Below, piece by piece: positions 1 through 11,011 of a stretch of DNA of 64,000 nt. Position 1 is the first letter of the stretch. Each line of letters begins with the position of its first letter. Origin of the DNA: Acholoe squamosa (lineage: Eukaryota; Annelida; Polychaeta; Phyllodocida; Polynoidae); contig OX439035.1 in assembly GCA_949317995.1 (NCBI GenBank), forward strand, positions 83,887,959-83,951,958, in the 5' to 3' direction. The translations under genes were made by a program, and so were the position numbers. Below the pieces are notes generated by a model. It had not been told where the DNA came from, made no database searches, and was given only the letters and a program-made list of their open reading frames with translations.

Positions 1-309
1 TATTTATACCCTAGCTCTGCTTGGGTCTGTTGCAACAGCAGATTTACCTGTAGGTGGTCTATAGACCCACAGGCTTGTCTGTGATTAGGCTTACAGGGCA
101 CAGAATCATGTGACCTGCCCAGGATACTGCCATGGCCTTATAGATCACAGAGGCCCATTAAGATTTTTAGGGGGGAGAGTATAGATCTACAGGTGTTAAA
201 AATTATTAACCCCTCCCAGTTATGGATTAGAAATTATTGCCCCCCCCCCACCCCCACTGCTATCATTTATGAACAGCTGGGGAGGTGGTGCATAAATTAA
301 AGCAGGCTA

Positions 310-860
310 TTGAAAATCTTATGCCCCAACAGTACCAGTAGACTCCCGCCCTCGACGGTCCAAATATTTGCGGCACCCCCATACTTGGTACTGGAGGCAC
401 ATTCAAATTTGACAAGGATGTGCAACAGATTATTACGCCCCCCCCCCAATGACGGTCAAATTTTTTGTGCCCCCTCAGCACACAGAATTTCCATGTCCTC
501 TTTGACCTGTAGTAGTGCACAGTTTTTGTTGCTAAAAAGAGTAAGGTTTTTAGGGAGTGGTCATAATTTATCAACAGGGGTGCTGGTGGTTATTTGCACG
601 GATGCGCGAAAATGTTTTACACCCCCCCTGAACGCAGTCAAAATTTATTGCGCCCCCCCCCCATATCAGAGGCGCTGAGAAATTTCGCGCCCCTCTTTGA
701 TCTATAGTAGGTTGCTGGCGTTTTTGCTAAAAAGAGAGTAAACGCTGTTAGCCCCCCCTCAAGAGGGGTCAAAATCTTTTTAGCCCCCGCCCCTCCGGAG
801 GGTTCTGAAATTTTGACGCCCCCCTTCAAACCCACCAGCAACCCCCCCCCCTTGTTAAAT
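310..860. repeat. degenerate poly-C rich repeat block
   Basis: Several diverged copies of a motif of the form GACGGTCAAAWTTTTTGYGCCCCC recur near 350, 447, 629, 759 and 796, each next to a run of 5 to 10 C. A second shared segment (CTCTTTGA.CT.TAGTAG followed by TTGCTAAAAAGAG) appears near 500 and 690. The block looks like decayed tandem repeats. The short open frames across it are on both strands and have no protein-like features. Confidence 0.5.
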
Positions 861-899
861 AATGACCACTCCCATTAAATAACACTCCCTATTAAATGA

Positions 900-1840
900 C
901 CGCTCCCTACTGGTGTGGGGTAGATGGTGTCATTCTGTAGTCCTCAGTCTTGCCCAAAGACATTTTTGTTAGGTGCATTGTTTCTAGACAATGTCACCCA
1001 AAATCATTTACACATACCATCCAAAATATCTCATGGGAAAGAATCAAATTCATTATTCTCAAAGGGAATCATCCATTCATACCTTATTTGCCTTAATCAC
1101 AAAGCATATGTCAACAAGGTCTATGTTTACATTCAGGTTATGGGGAGGAGCTTGGCCACTGAGCATGTACACCGGGTCTGCAGTCAGACACTTCCTGGAT
1201 TCCAGGTGAGGGGTAACTGGTGTCATTGGTGTTGGCTGGAATGAACACCTGCTTTCTCCCTAGTAAATGCATGTCAGCATAATCAGACCACTGCAATATC
1301 TTTATTGAATACTCTGCTTCAGGCCATAGCTTATTCCCCATCAAATTCTCATGATAACTATGTGTAAATCATCAATCTGCTGGGATGAGGGGTAACTGGT
1401 GTCAGGTTTACCCCTGAGCCTGCTCACCCTCCTACTAGCCAATGCATTAGTCATTATCAGACCGTGGCGCCATCTCGAGCTAGAGCCCATGCCAGGGAGG
1501 ATAGTGTATACAGGGAGGAGACTCCCCCTATACTGTGTAATGTCCCTTCCTGGACTCACCCCCTAGTGCTGCCATTAGTGGCAAAATGTGGAACTAAAAT
1601 GATTCAGCAGATTGCCACTAGGTGGCAGTGCTCTAACATAACCCATTTCATATCCAAATTATTGAGACTTTTTCTTTTCTTTTTTATTAAAAAAGAAAAA
1701 ATCCAAGGGTGGTGGTGTTTTTTTAACATCCAGGGAGCCAGTGGCTTTGGGGGAAGGGGTGAAAATTTTTCTACTCCTTCACTACAAGGGGAGGGGGTCA
1801 AAATGTTTTTAAAATATATATATATATTTTTAACCCCTAA
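900..1840. other. non-coding stretch with a twofold repeat
   Basis: No gene is recognisable. A segment with GAGGGGTAACTGGTGTCA followed some 60-70 bases later by an ATGCAT and ATCAGACC motif occurs at about 1206-1290 and again at about 1385-1465, so there is a diverged direct duplication of roughly 180 bp. The A- and T-rich stretch near 1670-1700 and the TA run near 1815-1830 are simple sequence. Confidence 0.4.
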
Positions 1841-1854
1841 GTAGAAATCTAAGG

Positions 1855-3240
1855 TTATAAGCAGTAATTCTGGGTTGTATTTAGTTACCTTGACCTAGTC
1901 AAAACCTTTCTGGTGCTAATAACAGTATTCTCCTATGACTAGAGGAAAGTTGAGTTAAAATTGACACTTTGGATATCACCTCTGGGGTCGGTGACTGACT
2001 CAGCTGAAGTGCAACCACACAAGAAATGCTCTTATTTCCTTAATTTCTAAGATATTTTCAATTTCAAAACAGATTCTGGATCCTCAGGATGTATACAGAA
2101 TGGTAGAGCTTGTATAGGTGATTTTCTGATTTTGATGACCATATAAGAGTTATTCGCTGATTTCCGACTGGTAAAATGTCAAAATGATATATTCTGACCC
2201 CATTGAGAGAAAACTATGTCTATAAGCAGTAATTCCACATTGTATTTAGTTACCATATCCCAACCTAGCCCTTTCTGGTGCTATTAACGGTTTTACCCTA
2301 AGACTAAGGGAAGTTTGAGTAAAAATTAACACTTTGAATGTTGCCTCTGACAGTGTCGGAGGTGCTACCCAAGCTCTGCTGAAGTACCACCACATAGGAA
2401 ATGCTCCCATTTCCTTAATTTCCAACATATTTTCAATCTGAAAAAAGGATTCTGAAGCCCAAAGGCACATAATATAAAGAGAAGTAGAGCTTGCATGGGT
2501 GATGTATTGATTTCCCGATTTTGATGTGAACAATCAAAGAATCATTTGCTGATTTCCGATTCATAAAATGTCAATAATGATATATTTTGACCCCAATAGG
2601 AGAAAATGTTGTCTATAAGCAGTAATTCTGGGTTGTATTTAGTTCCATGTCCCAACCTAGCCCTTTCTGGTGCTATTAACTCTTTTAACCGAAGACTAAG
2701 GGAAGTTTGAGTAAGAAATGACACTTTGAATGTCACCTCTGACATTGGTGTCTGACTCAGCTGAAGTACAACCACACAAGAAATGCTCTCATTTCCTTAA
2801 TTTCTAAGATACTTTCAATCTGAAAACATATTCTGAATCTCCAGGATGCATTCTATTTAGAATAGTAGAGTTTGCATATATTGATTTCCCAAATTTGATA
2901 GGGAAATATGAGAATTATTCAGTGATTTCCAACTGGTAAAATGACAAAATGATATATTTTGACCTGCTGAGGAGAAAAAATTATCTATATGCAGTGATTC
3001 TGGCTTGTATTTAGTTACCTTGACCTAATCAAGCCCTCCCTAGTGCTATCAACAGGTTTTTTTCCTATGCCTAAGGGAAGTTTGAGTAAAAATTGACAAT
3101 TTTAATGTCACCTCTGTGGTCGGTGACCACCGTGCTACCCTGATTCATCTGAAGTACCACCACACAAGAAATGCTTTCATTATTTTATTTTTTTTAGATA
3201 ATTTGAATGTAAAACAGATTCTGAATCCCCATGAAATACT
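1855..3240 (+). repeat. tandem array of four ~375 bp units
   Basis: The anchor GCAGTRATTCYRSNTTGTATTTAGTT recurs at 1861, 2226, 2619 and 2991, giving spacings of 365, 393 and 372 bases. Each unit continues with the same order of landmarks: CCTAGTCNAACCC-like, CTAAGGGAAGTTTGAGTAAAAATTGACA, a CACCTCTG..GTCGGTG segment, ACCACCACACAAGAAATGCT, a GATTCTGAATC segment and a TTTCCRACTGGTAAAATG segment. Copies differ by many substitutions and small indels, so the array is old. It lies just downstream of the GPCR relic. Confidence 0.75.
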
Positions 3241-3244
3241 CCAT

Positions 3245-3480
3245 CCAACATTGAAGAATTACTGTTTATAGACACAGTTTTCTCATCAGGGGGGTCAAAA
3301 TATGTCATTTTTACATTTTACCAGTCGGAAATCAGCTAGTAATACTCTGATAGTTCATATACAAATTCAAAGATCAATGCCTCACCCATAAAAGCTGTAT
3401 TGTTCTGGATAAACTGCATCCTGGGCATTCAGAATCTGTTTTTAGATTGAAAATATCTTGAAAATTAAGCTGCTATAGAT
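3245..3480 (-). repeat. inverted partial fifth copy of the 375 bp unit
   Basis: Read on the minus strand this stretch shows landmarks of the preceding array in order: a GATTCTGAA segment, a TGATTTCCGACTGGTAAAATG segment and the ATATTTTGACCCC..GAGAAAAC segment. It is an inverted, truncated copy facing the four direct copies, so the region could fold as a large imperfect hairpin. Confidence 0.6.
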
Positions 3481-3527
3481 GGTTTTATGCAACATCTCCT
3501 ACCTTTAATCATCAGCCTTATGTGTTT

Positions 3528-4664
3528 TCAGAAGCGTCTCCCAGAAATGCAATAAATGACAAAGTTGATGGCACTGTTGGTTAAAAGCAGTTTGTTTGTG
3601 ATATTTACCACTAGAGCATACACAGCATAATACTAGGCACTTGCCCAAACATCGTCAAATCCAAAGACAATGTATCTAATATACTGTGGAAGCGTTAATA
3701 TCAGACACGTGAAGGAAACAGTGAGAAGCATCTTTGAGAGTTGGCGATCCAATGATGATGAGCTTTTACTGGTTAACTTTCTTTTGAGGTTGGGATGTCG
3801 TCTGCGGATTCTATGAAAGAGTTTACACAAATGAGCCCTTCTTTCATCAGAGAAAGATGTTGACTGTTTCTCTTCAGAATCACTGGCAGGGGTATTTGCA
3901 GTGGTGTCTAAACTCGAGGACGAGTAACTTGAACTGAGCTCATTAACTGAAAGATTTTGCACAGGCCTTGGTCTTCTTGGTCTAATTTGGGACCTCATTC
4001 TATATCTCTGCAACATTGCTTGCTCCCTCTTCTTCACACTTCGCACTATGGCACAATTCAAAGCAAGAATGGTGACTGAAGGGAGGATTGCAAATAGAAC
4101 TGTGGACACAATGGCAAAGGTCTTTCCTCCTAGGGCAAAGGTAACACATGTATAGTCACCAATTAAAGTTGCAGTATCGATTGTAGGGATGTTACAGAGG
4201 GTACAGATGGCCACCACTATAACTGTGATAATGTATGCCCTCTTTGGTGTTCTCCAGGCAACAATAGTAAGAGGATAACAGGTAGCCAAGAATCTATCTA
4301 AAGTCACAACAAGAAAAAGGTATTGCTGCTAGAAAACATCTGAAACATCCCTGATATGCCTTTGCATTCCCCCATAGTCATCCCATTGATTACGACAGTG
4401 CTGATCTAGTGGTGGGCTGCTGTATATTGCACAAAATTGCCAGTAACAGTAAGGGCTGCCAGATAGATGCAAAATGCAATTTTTCTGTTTGGGGATTGTA
4501 GCATGACACTCAGGGCAATTATATTGATCACAGGGCCCACCAGGACAATGATATTTACTGGCCTCGTTCTCAATATCAAGGATATGCATCCATGTCAGAT
4601 TAGAAGGTAGGACGGTAGATAATAAATCAAAGATGTCTTTGGTCACATTAGTCACCAATTTCAT
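3528..4664 (-). pseudogene. rhodopsin-like GPCR pseudogene
   Basis: A seven-helix receptor can be followed across three reading frames on the minus strand. The extracellular start (about 4664-4570) has two N-glycosylation sequons (NVT, NLT). TM1 and TM2 (about 4565-4410) and the start of TM3 lie in a second frame. TM3 ends with an Asp-Arg-Phe box, a DRY equivalent, near 4290. TM4, TM5, a long basic intracellular loop 3 with serine runs, and TM6 occupy 4290-3660. TM7 with an NxxxNFVIY-type motif (in place of NPxxY) lies at about 3600-3545. Breaks: a frameshift before TM1 (near 4565), an in-frame TAG in extracellular loop 1 (near 4407), a frameshift in TM3 (near 4322), and an in-frame TAG before TM7 (3630-3632). 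The frame ends at TGA 3528-3530. It is intronless as seen. The layout resembles peptide-type class A receptors, but the ligand cannot be told. Confidence 0.85.
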
Positions 4665-4748
4665 GGTCAGAAGTGTTAATGTACTCAATTGATAAAGAAT
4701 ATACAGCATGTGCATTGGAAACACTTCTTGCTGTCCCAATCCACTCAT

Positions 4749-5028
4749 TCACAGTCACTTCTCTTTGTCTCCTCTTTATTATGTAGAATTCTATTTGGTC
4801 CCATTCTCAGAATGACAGTATATTTCCATCTTTATACATTGGTTGTTTCATCTGCCTGGTTGGATTATATCATAGACAGCAGTGAGTGAAAGGTGAACTG
4901 CACCGAAAACTTATATCTGAAAAAAAATATAATCAGTGATGATCACTTTAGGGTGCTCAATTTGATGCCATCTGGGGGGAGTACCTTGTCACCATTTGGA
5001 TAATCATAAGTGATTACAAAGGGTCATC
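4749..5028. other. no gene seen between GPCR relic and LINE
   Basis: This short AT-rich stretch has no convincing coding frame. Its last part carries TCATCA/TGATGA motifs resembling those at 11977-12060 beyond the LINE, which fits one host locus split by the LINE insertion. Confidence 0.4.
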
Positions 5029-5694
5029 ATATTGATTACTCTCGTGTCGGGTATGCCACCCGCATCGAGCGCGTCCACAGGTGGCGGATAGTGGAACGGT
5101 CTTCAGATATGTAGACCAGCTGCGCAAGCAGTCGCGGACCAAATGGCAATGGACTGCCTGTGTCCATGAGCGGATGAGGAATGCTCTCGCATAATTCTGA
5201 AATGGATGATGCTGCATTCCCAACGGTCATGAGCGGATGAGGGTCACTCTCTGACACCCCAACGGTCAACGGGCGAACTGGGCTATCTGCACCCAGAACC
5301 ATAGGATAACAGGGGCCTAGCTGTTATCCATTTTGGTGAAGGTCGGATGAAGGTCACTCAATGACACCCCAACGACCGCAGATGAAAGTCGTGGCGATGG
5401 TATAAACACGGTGGCATCGGGTAAGGTTGTGCCGTCAGATGTTAGTGTTTAGCTGCACACGCAGGCTTGGGGGATTGTACGTCGTTGTCCACTGAAAAGG
5501 AGGGGTACCAGTGGACATCGGCGCTTCCGGAGTACCGGCATGCTGTGAAGCCCTAACAGTGTGAACCCCCTGAGTAACTGAGCAGGTCTTCTCTAGGACT
5601 AGCGCTGCTCACCCCTGGACTGGGGAAGGGGCGATAAAAGGAGCCCTAAACATCGCGTACTCCTCACCAAAACCCATCAGCATTCCGCGGTTGA

Positions 5695-7314
5695 TGGGTA
5701 TACGCCAGCGGAAGGAGGAAGGGAAAGAGAGAAAAAGGACAGAACCAAAGACGACGACCCGGAAACGTTAAGGAAAACGAGACAGAAAATGGAAAAGAAA
5801 ACGAAAACTGGCCCTATAATGTAAGGAACTGGCCTCGGTTCCTTGTAATAGAGGCTGCAAGCGGTGGGAACTTGACAAGGGTATCCCCCTTTGTCATAGG
5901 GAAAGCCGTGTCAAAGTCAGCAGGTGGAAACGTGAAACACCTGTCCAAAACCAAAAGTGGCACTGTCTTCATTGAGGTTGAGTGGGAATACCAGGCCCGC
6001 TCCCTCATGCAGCTGTCCAGCATTGCTGACAAAAAAGTCAGGGTCTCGCCTCACAGATCCCTGAACTCTTCAAAGGGGGTTATCAAGTGGAAGGATCTGC
6101 TATGGACCCCTATAGAGGAGATCAAGGTGGAGATGAGACCACAAGGTGTGACAGATGTTCACCAAATAAAAATCAAGAGTAAGGGTGGAAAGGTCATGGA
6201 GACAGCGACATACATCCTGACCTTTGACCATCCCACCCTACCTGATAAAATTAGATGCGCTTACCGGGTGGTCGATGTGGAGGCCTACATCCCATCTCCG
6301 ATGAGATGCTACAAGTGCCACCGCTTTGGCCACACCGGTAAGAGATGCAGAGGGAAGGCTGTCTGTGGTAGATGTGGCAAACAGGGCCACACACTACAAG
6401 ACTGCCCTGGGCAAAAACCTTGCTGTGTAAACTGCAAGGGGGAACACCCTTCGTTCGCGAAGGATTGCCCACGGTTTGCTGAGGAGAAGAAGGTCCTGGT
6501 AGTCCGAGCTTCCAGGAAAATTTCCATTCCTGAAGCCAGGAACTTGGTCAGGGCATCGAGGACCTCTGCCTATGCTGGCGCGGCCTCCAAAGCACCTACC
6601 CAAAGTAACAAACCTGAGGAAAAAGTCAGCCAGGGGACATCCAAGGCCAACCCAAAAGGGCCGGTCGTGGAAAAGACTGGCTCAGTTAAAACCAAAAAAC
6701 CAACTGCTAAAGCTGGCAACAAGAAAAATGAAAGAGAAGCCAGGAAGGAGGCAACGAAACTAGCCCCTACAAGACCCGCCAGGGAACCAACCTCCCCGGA
6801 TGGAAAAGAAGCTGGCAAAAAGAAGAGAAAGAAGAAAAAGACAAAGAATACCAAAACCATGGAAGCTTCTACAGAGGCTCCAGTGCAGGAGACAGTTGAG
6901 AAACAGGCCTTAGTTGGCCCCCTCTCTGAAGAAGGTAATGTTCAGCCAGAGGCGGATCCACCCGTCCAGGAGCTCCCTTCTGGAGACCTGTCTTCCACCG
7001 AGGTGGAGCCTGCAGAATCCAGCTCTGAGGGTGAGGAAGAACCCCGTTCTCCTGACAAGGAAGCGGAATCTTCACCTTCCACTTCCACCGCGGGGGTGGT
7101 GGATACTCCGGCCTCCCAGAGAGTTGCACTGGAGGATGAGATGGGGAATAACACCATTCTCTCCTCCGAAAAAGCAGACTCTGAGGTGACTGGAGGGAAG
7201 GCTCCTCACTTCAAGATAGACCGGACCTGGGACCGTGACAGTCCTGTGTCCTCGAGGTCTAGAAGCAAGGCAAGGGCCAAAAGCTGTGCTATGGCCTCTG
7301 ATAGACACACCTAA
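5695..7314 (+). CDS. LINE ORF1, Gag-like nucleic-acid-binding protein
   Basis: This is the ORF1 protein that would coat LINE RNA and chaperone target-primed reverse transcription. Three zinc knuckles lie at about 6307-6475: C-x2-C-x4-H-x4-C, a second CCHC, and a third of C-x2-C-x4-H form. They are followed by a long Lys/Pro/Glu-rich tail. The N-terminal part is a plausible RRM-like or transposase-22-like fold but I cannot confirm it. The frame is open from 5695, yet no ATG precedes the conserved start (WPRFLVIEAA at about 5830). The first near-cognate codon used by simple callers is TTG at 5872, inside the conserved region. An ATG at 5789 lies in a different frame and meets a stop at 5822. 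Either a non-ATG start is used or one small indel has separated the start codon. It overlaps no coding part of ORF2; the gap to the ORF2 ATG is 7 bases. Confidence 0.85.
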   Translation, partial: WVYASGRRKGKREKGQNQRRRPGNVKENETENGKENENWPYNVRNWPRFLVIEAASGGNLTRVSPFVIGKAVSKSAGGNVKHLSKTKSGTVFIEVEWEYQARSLMQLSSIADKKVRVSPHRSLNSSKGVIKWKDLLWTPIEEIKVEMRPQGVTDVHQIKIKSKGGKVMETATYILTFDHPTLPDKIRCAYRVVDVEAYIPSPMRCYKCHRFGHTGKRCRGKAVCGRCGKQGHTLQDCPGQKPCCVNCKGEHPSFAKDCPRFAEEKKVLVVRASRKISIPEARNLVRASRTSAYAGAASKAPTQSNKPEEKVSQGTSKANPKGPVVEKTGSVKTKKPTAKAGNKKNEREARKEATKLAPTRPAREPTSPDGKEAGKKKRKKKKTKNTKTMEASTEAPVQETVEKQALVGPLSEEGNVQPEADPPVQELPSGDLSSTEVEPAESSSEGEEEPRSPDKEAESSPSTSTAGVVDTPASQRVALEDEMGNNTILSSEKADSEVTGGKAPHFKIDRTWDRDSPVSSRSRSKARAKSCAMASDRHT

Positions 7315-7321
7315 CCCCAAT

Positions 7322-10300
7322 ATGGCGAACGTTAGGTGTAATATAATCCAATGGAACTGTAGAGGAATCAGAGCAAACAGAGCAGAACTGCCCATCTTGG
7401 TGGCAGACCTCAACCCAGTTGCTCTGAGCCTCCAGGAGTTGAAAGTGACCATACCAGGTCAAATACCTAGACTTGCAAATTACAAGAGCTACAACAAAAT
7501 CCCAGATCCCAACCAGGCATCAGGAGGAGTAGCTCTCATGATAAACAAGTCATACCCCCAAACCGAAATAAGACTAAATACGGATCTACAGGCAGTTGCA
7601 GCCCGAGTGACGATCAACACCTCTGTCACACTGTGCTCTCTCTATCTACCACCTAATGAGAGAGTCACGTACGAGCAACTAACATCGCTGGTGGAACAAC
7701 TGCCTCCCCCATACATTCTGCTTGGTGACTTCAATGCTCACAGCACAATTTGGGGTTCACACCGCAGAAACAGAAGAGGTCGGACTATTGAGAATCTTCT
7801 CGATAAAAAGTCACTATGTTTACTCAACACAGGGACTCCAACCTTTCTCTGTAGATCAGGCAGAAAATCAGCCTTAGACCTTACAATCTGTCATCCAGAT
7901 ATCGATGGTGACTATAACTGGAGAGTGCATCCAGACCCCCTGGGAAGTGACCACTTTCCGGTGATACTCAGCACCATCAAGGCAAACTCTCATGAAGACC
8001 AACCAGAACGTTGGAAGACTTATAAGGCGGATTGGGAGCAATTCCAGGACACCTGTAGTAGGTCCTTCTTACCCTGGGAACTGGTCAAAGAGAAAAACGA
8101 CCCGACACAGTACTTCACAGAAACCCTCAGGGAGGTGAGTGCTATGTGCATCCCGAAAACCTCCAAACAACCTCGTGCCAAACCGGCGTACTGGTTTAAC
8201 GATGAGTGCCGCGAGTCACGAAGACTCAGAAGGAAGGCACTGAGGAAGTTTGAGAGCAACATGAACTTGGGAAATATGCTAGCATATTACCAAGAACAAG
8301 CCAGAACCAAACTGGTGTACAACAACGTGAAGCGTGAGTCATTCCGTGAGTATGTCAACACCATCGACACCTCCACCCCCCTGAAAAGGGTATATCAAAA
8401 GGTGAAGAAGCTCAATGGAAAACCGACTCCCGCAGCAACCCACATCAAGGTTGGTGATGAGACTTTTGAGACGACACAAGAGATTGTGGATTCTCTTGCT
8501 GATCACTTCAGCAAAGTCTCGTCCAGTGCCAACTACCGAGAGGAATTCCGCCAACATAAAGAAAGGGAGGAGATGAACCCATTAAACCTGCACTCTGACA
8601 ACATGGAAGCATACAACAAGCTGTTCACAATGGCTGAGTTACACCATGCTCTCGAGCAGGCAAAAGACTCATCTCCAGGCCCTGATGAGATTCATTACCA
8701 GATGTTAAAGCATCTGCCAGAGCACCAACTGAGTTTGCTCCTAGAAATCTTTAACAACACCTGGACCACCGGTCAATACCCATCATCCTGGTCGGAGGCC
8801 TTAGTTGTACCGATTCCAAAACCTGGAAAGGATCCATCTATGCCCTCGAGCTACAGACCCATTGCTATGACCAGCTGTCTGGCCAAGACAATGGAAAGGA
8901 TGGTCAACAACAGACTGGTATGGTACCTGGAGTCGAATGATCTTCTAACCCAGTACCAGTCTGGATTCAGAAAAGGTCGCAGTACAACTGACCACCTAGT
9001 CCGTCTCGAGAGTTTTATCCGGAAAGGATTCGCCAACAAAGAACATGTTGTTGCTGTATTTTTTGACCTTGAAAAGGCTTACGACACAACATGGAAATTT
9101 GGCATTCTCCAAGACAAGGAAAAAATGGGACTGCGAGGAAGACTGCCACAATTCGTGGAAGGCTTCCTCGCAAACAGAACATTTAATGTCCGACTTGGTG
9201 CCACACACTCCAAGAGAGTTGACCAAGAAACTGGAGTCCCCCAGGGCTGCGTCCTCTCAGTGACCCTTTTCGGCATTAAAATCAACGAAATAGCGAAAAC
9301 CCTTGCCCACAATGTTGAGTGCTGCCTCTACGTGGATGACTTTGTCATCTGCTATCGGGGCACCTCCATGGCAACGGTCGAAAGAAGATTACGGCAAACC
9401 CTTTACCACCTAGAGACTTGGAGCCTGGAAAATGGCTTCAAATTCTCTGAAACAAAAACATCCTGTGTGCACTTCTGTCGTAGACGAGGATGCAAGGAAG
9501 CTCCTGCCCTCACACTGCACGGGAACGCATTAAAGGTAGAAAAGGAGGTCAAATTCCTTGGACTCGTGTTTGATAGCATTCTCGCTTTAAAACCCCATAT
9601 CGAATACCTCCAGAAGAAATGCCAGAAGGCCATGAACCTCCTGAAGATGCTTTCCCACTCAGACTGGGGAGCGGACCGGGAGATTCTGCTGACTCTGTTT
9701 CGGACGTATATCCAGTCTCGCCTGGACTATGGATCGGTGGTGTATGCATCAGCTGCAAGGTCCTACTTGGATTGGCTAAAACCTATCCAAAACCAGGGCC
9801 TACGGCTCTGCATGGGAGCATTCCGATCGTCACCGGCAAGTAGTCTCTGCGTTGAGGCAGGGGTTCCACCACTGGATCTGCGACGAATCAAGCTGTCCCT
9901 GCACTACGCCATCAGAGTCAAGGCAAATGAGAGAAACCCCACCCACGATACCATCTTCTACGAGGACCACAGTGTCTTTCGTAGAAACAAGAACATGGCA
10001 AAGCCTTTCTCAGTAAGGGTGAGAACCCTGATCAGAGAGGCCCGAATTCCCATCACAAAGGTCATGAAGGAAGGACCTGCCAAGTCCCCTCCTTGGGAAC
10101 AGGCAGAAGCCAAGATCCTCTTTGACCTGAGCAAACACAAGAAAAGCGAAACTGAAAACAAGGTGTACTTGGAGAAATTGGCAGAAGTCTGCCATCACCA
10201 TCAAATGTATACGGAGGTGTACACTGATGGCTCCAAGGACGGAAACCGAGTAGGCTTTGCGGCTTGTACACCCTTCGGAGTACGGAAAGGAGCACTACAT

Positions 10301-11011
10301 GGAAGGAGCAGCATCTTCACTGCAGAAGCGCATGCCCTCCTAAGTGCACTGGAGTGGATGAAGGTGTCTACGCGCCATGCCTTCATCATATTCTCTGACT
10401 CGAAGTCATGCCTGCAAACTCTATGCCAGCATGACCCACGAAACCCAGTGGTGCAGCAGATGAAACAATCTATCTCGCACCTGACTCAGGCCCAGAAAGA
10501 GGTCACCCTCTGTTGGCTCCCCAGCCACATTGGGATAGAGGGGAACGAAGCTGCAGACCATGCAGCTAAGAAAGCCCTGAGCCGGGAACCCGGCTTGGCT
10601 CCCATCCCCTCTTCAGACCTGCTCCCTATGGCCAAGGAGTTCATAAAAAAAGAGTGGCAGAAAAGATGGAGTTCTGACCACAACAACAAGCTCAGAGCCA
10701 TCGAACCTTCGATTGGCAAAGAGCATGACCACACTGGCCTGACCAGGAGGGAATCGACAAGACTGACCCGTCTTCGGATAGGTCACTCTCTGCTGACTCA
10801 CGGACACCTCATGAAGGGTGAAAACCAACCCACATGTCAGCAATGTCAAGTACCTCTGACTATGGAACACCTGGTGCTCTCATGTCAGGCAACAAAGAGG
10901 AGTAGGGACAAGCACCTTCATGGTTTGTCCATGAACAGTGTGTTTACCAGCACTGGTAAAAAAGAACTTCTGACCTTCCTCAGGGAAGTGAAGATGTTCG
11001 AGAAGCTCTGA
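7322..11011 (+). CDS. LINE ORF2: AP endonuclease, RT, RNase H
   Basis: This multifunctional enzyme nicks target DNA and copies LINE RNA into it. I chose the ATG at 7322 because it starts the endonuclease motif (IIQWNCRG); the frame itself is open from 7235. Order of domains: apurinic-like endonuclease with LLGDFNAH and a GSDHFPV end motif (7322 to about 7975); RT with the SYRPIAMTS, FFDLEKAYDTTW and GVPQGCVLS blocks and the YVDD active site near 9330; RNase H with D (YTDGS), E (TAEAHAL), D (FSDSKS) and the late H/D (PSHIGIEGNEAAD), about 10200-10570; and a terminal C-x2-C-x7-H-x4-C finger near 10840. No stop or frameshift is visible in about 1229 residues, the usual length for the clade. All catalytic residues I can check are present, so it is probably active or recently active. 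Confidence 0.93.
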   Translation: MANVRCNIIQWNCRGIRANRAELPILVADLNPVALSLQELKVTIPGQIPRLANYKSYNKIPDPNQASGGVALMINKSYPQTEIRLNTDLQAVAARVTINTSVTLCSLYLPPNERVTYEQLTSLVEQLPPPYILLGDFNAHSTIWGSHRRNRRGRTIENLLDKKSLCLLNTGTPTFLCRSGRKSALDLTICHPDIDGDYNWRVHPDPLGSDHFPVILSTIKANSHEDQPERWKTYKADWEQFQDTCSRSFLPWELVKEKNDPTQYFTETLREVSAMCIPKTSKQPRAKPAYWFNDECRESRRLRRKALRKFESNMNLGNMLAYYQEQARTKLVYNNVKRESFREYVNTIDTSTPLKRVYQKVKKLNGKPTPAATHIKVGDETFETTQEIVDSLADHFSKVSSSANYREEFRQHKEREEMNPLNLHSDNMEAYNKLFTMAELHHALEQAKDSSPGPDEIHYQMLKHLPEHQLSLLLEIFNNTWTTGQYPSSWSEALVVPIPKPGKDPSMPSSYRPIAMTSCLAKTMERMVNNRLVWYLESNDLLTQYQSGFRKGRSTTDHLVRLESFIRKGFANKEHVVAVFFDLEKAYDTTWKFGILQDKEKMGLRGRLPQFVEGFLANRTFNVRLGATHSKRVDQETGVPQGCVLSVTLFGIKINEIAKTLAHNVECCLYVDDFVICYRGTSMATVERRLRQTLYHLETWSLENGFKFSETKTSCVHFCRRRGCKEAPALTLHGNALKVEKEVKFLGLVFDSILALKPHIEYLQKKCQKAMNLLKMLSHSDWGADREILLTLFRTYIQSRLDYGSVVYASAARSYLDWLKPIQNQGLRLCMGAFRSSPASSLCVEAGVPPLDLRRIKLSLHYAIRVKANERNPTHDTIFYEDHSVFRRNKNMAKPFSVRVRTLIREARIPITKVMKEGPAKSPPWEQAEAKILFDLSKHKKSETENKVYLEKLAEVCHHHQMYTEVYTDGSKDGNRVGFAACTPFGVRKGALHGRSSIFTAEAHALLSALEWMKVSTRHAFIIFSDSKSCLQTLCQHDPRNPVVQQMKQSISHLTQAQKEVTLCWLPSHIGIEGNEAADHAAKKALSREPGLAPIPSSDLLPMAKEFIKKEWQKRWSSDHNNKLRAIEPSIGKEHDHTGLTRRESTRLTRLRIGHSLLTHGHLMKGENQPTCQQCQVPLTMEHLVLSCQATKRSRDKHLHGLSMNSVFTSTGKKELLTFLREVKMFEKL

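Noticed and set aside
1464..1844. A 126-codon plus-strand frame near 1.5-1.8 kb
   Set aside because: It runs through simple A/T and G-rich sequence and a duplicated segment; no protein-like pattern.
7072..7452. A 126-codon minus-strand frame spanning the LINE ORF1-ORF2 junction
   Set aside because: It is a shadow of the two real plus-strand genes.
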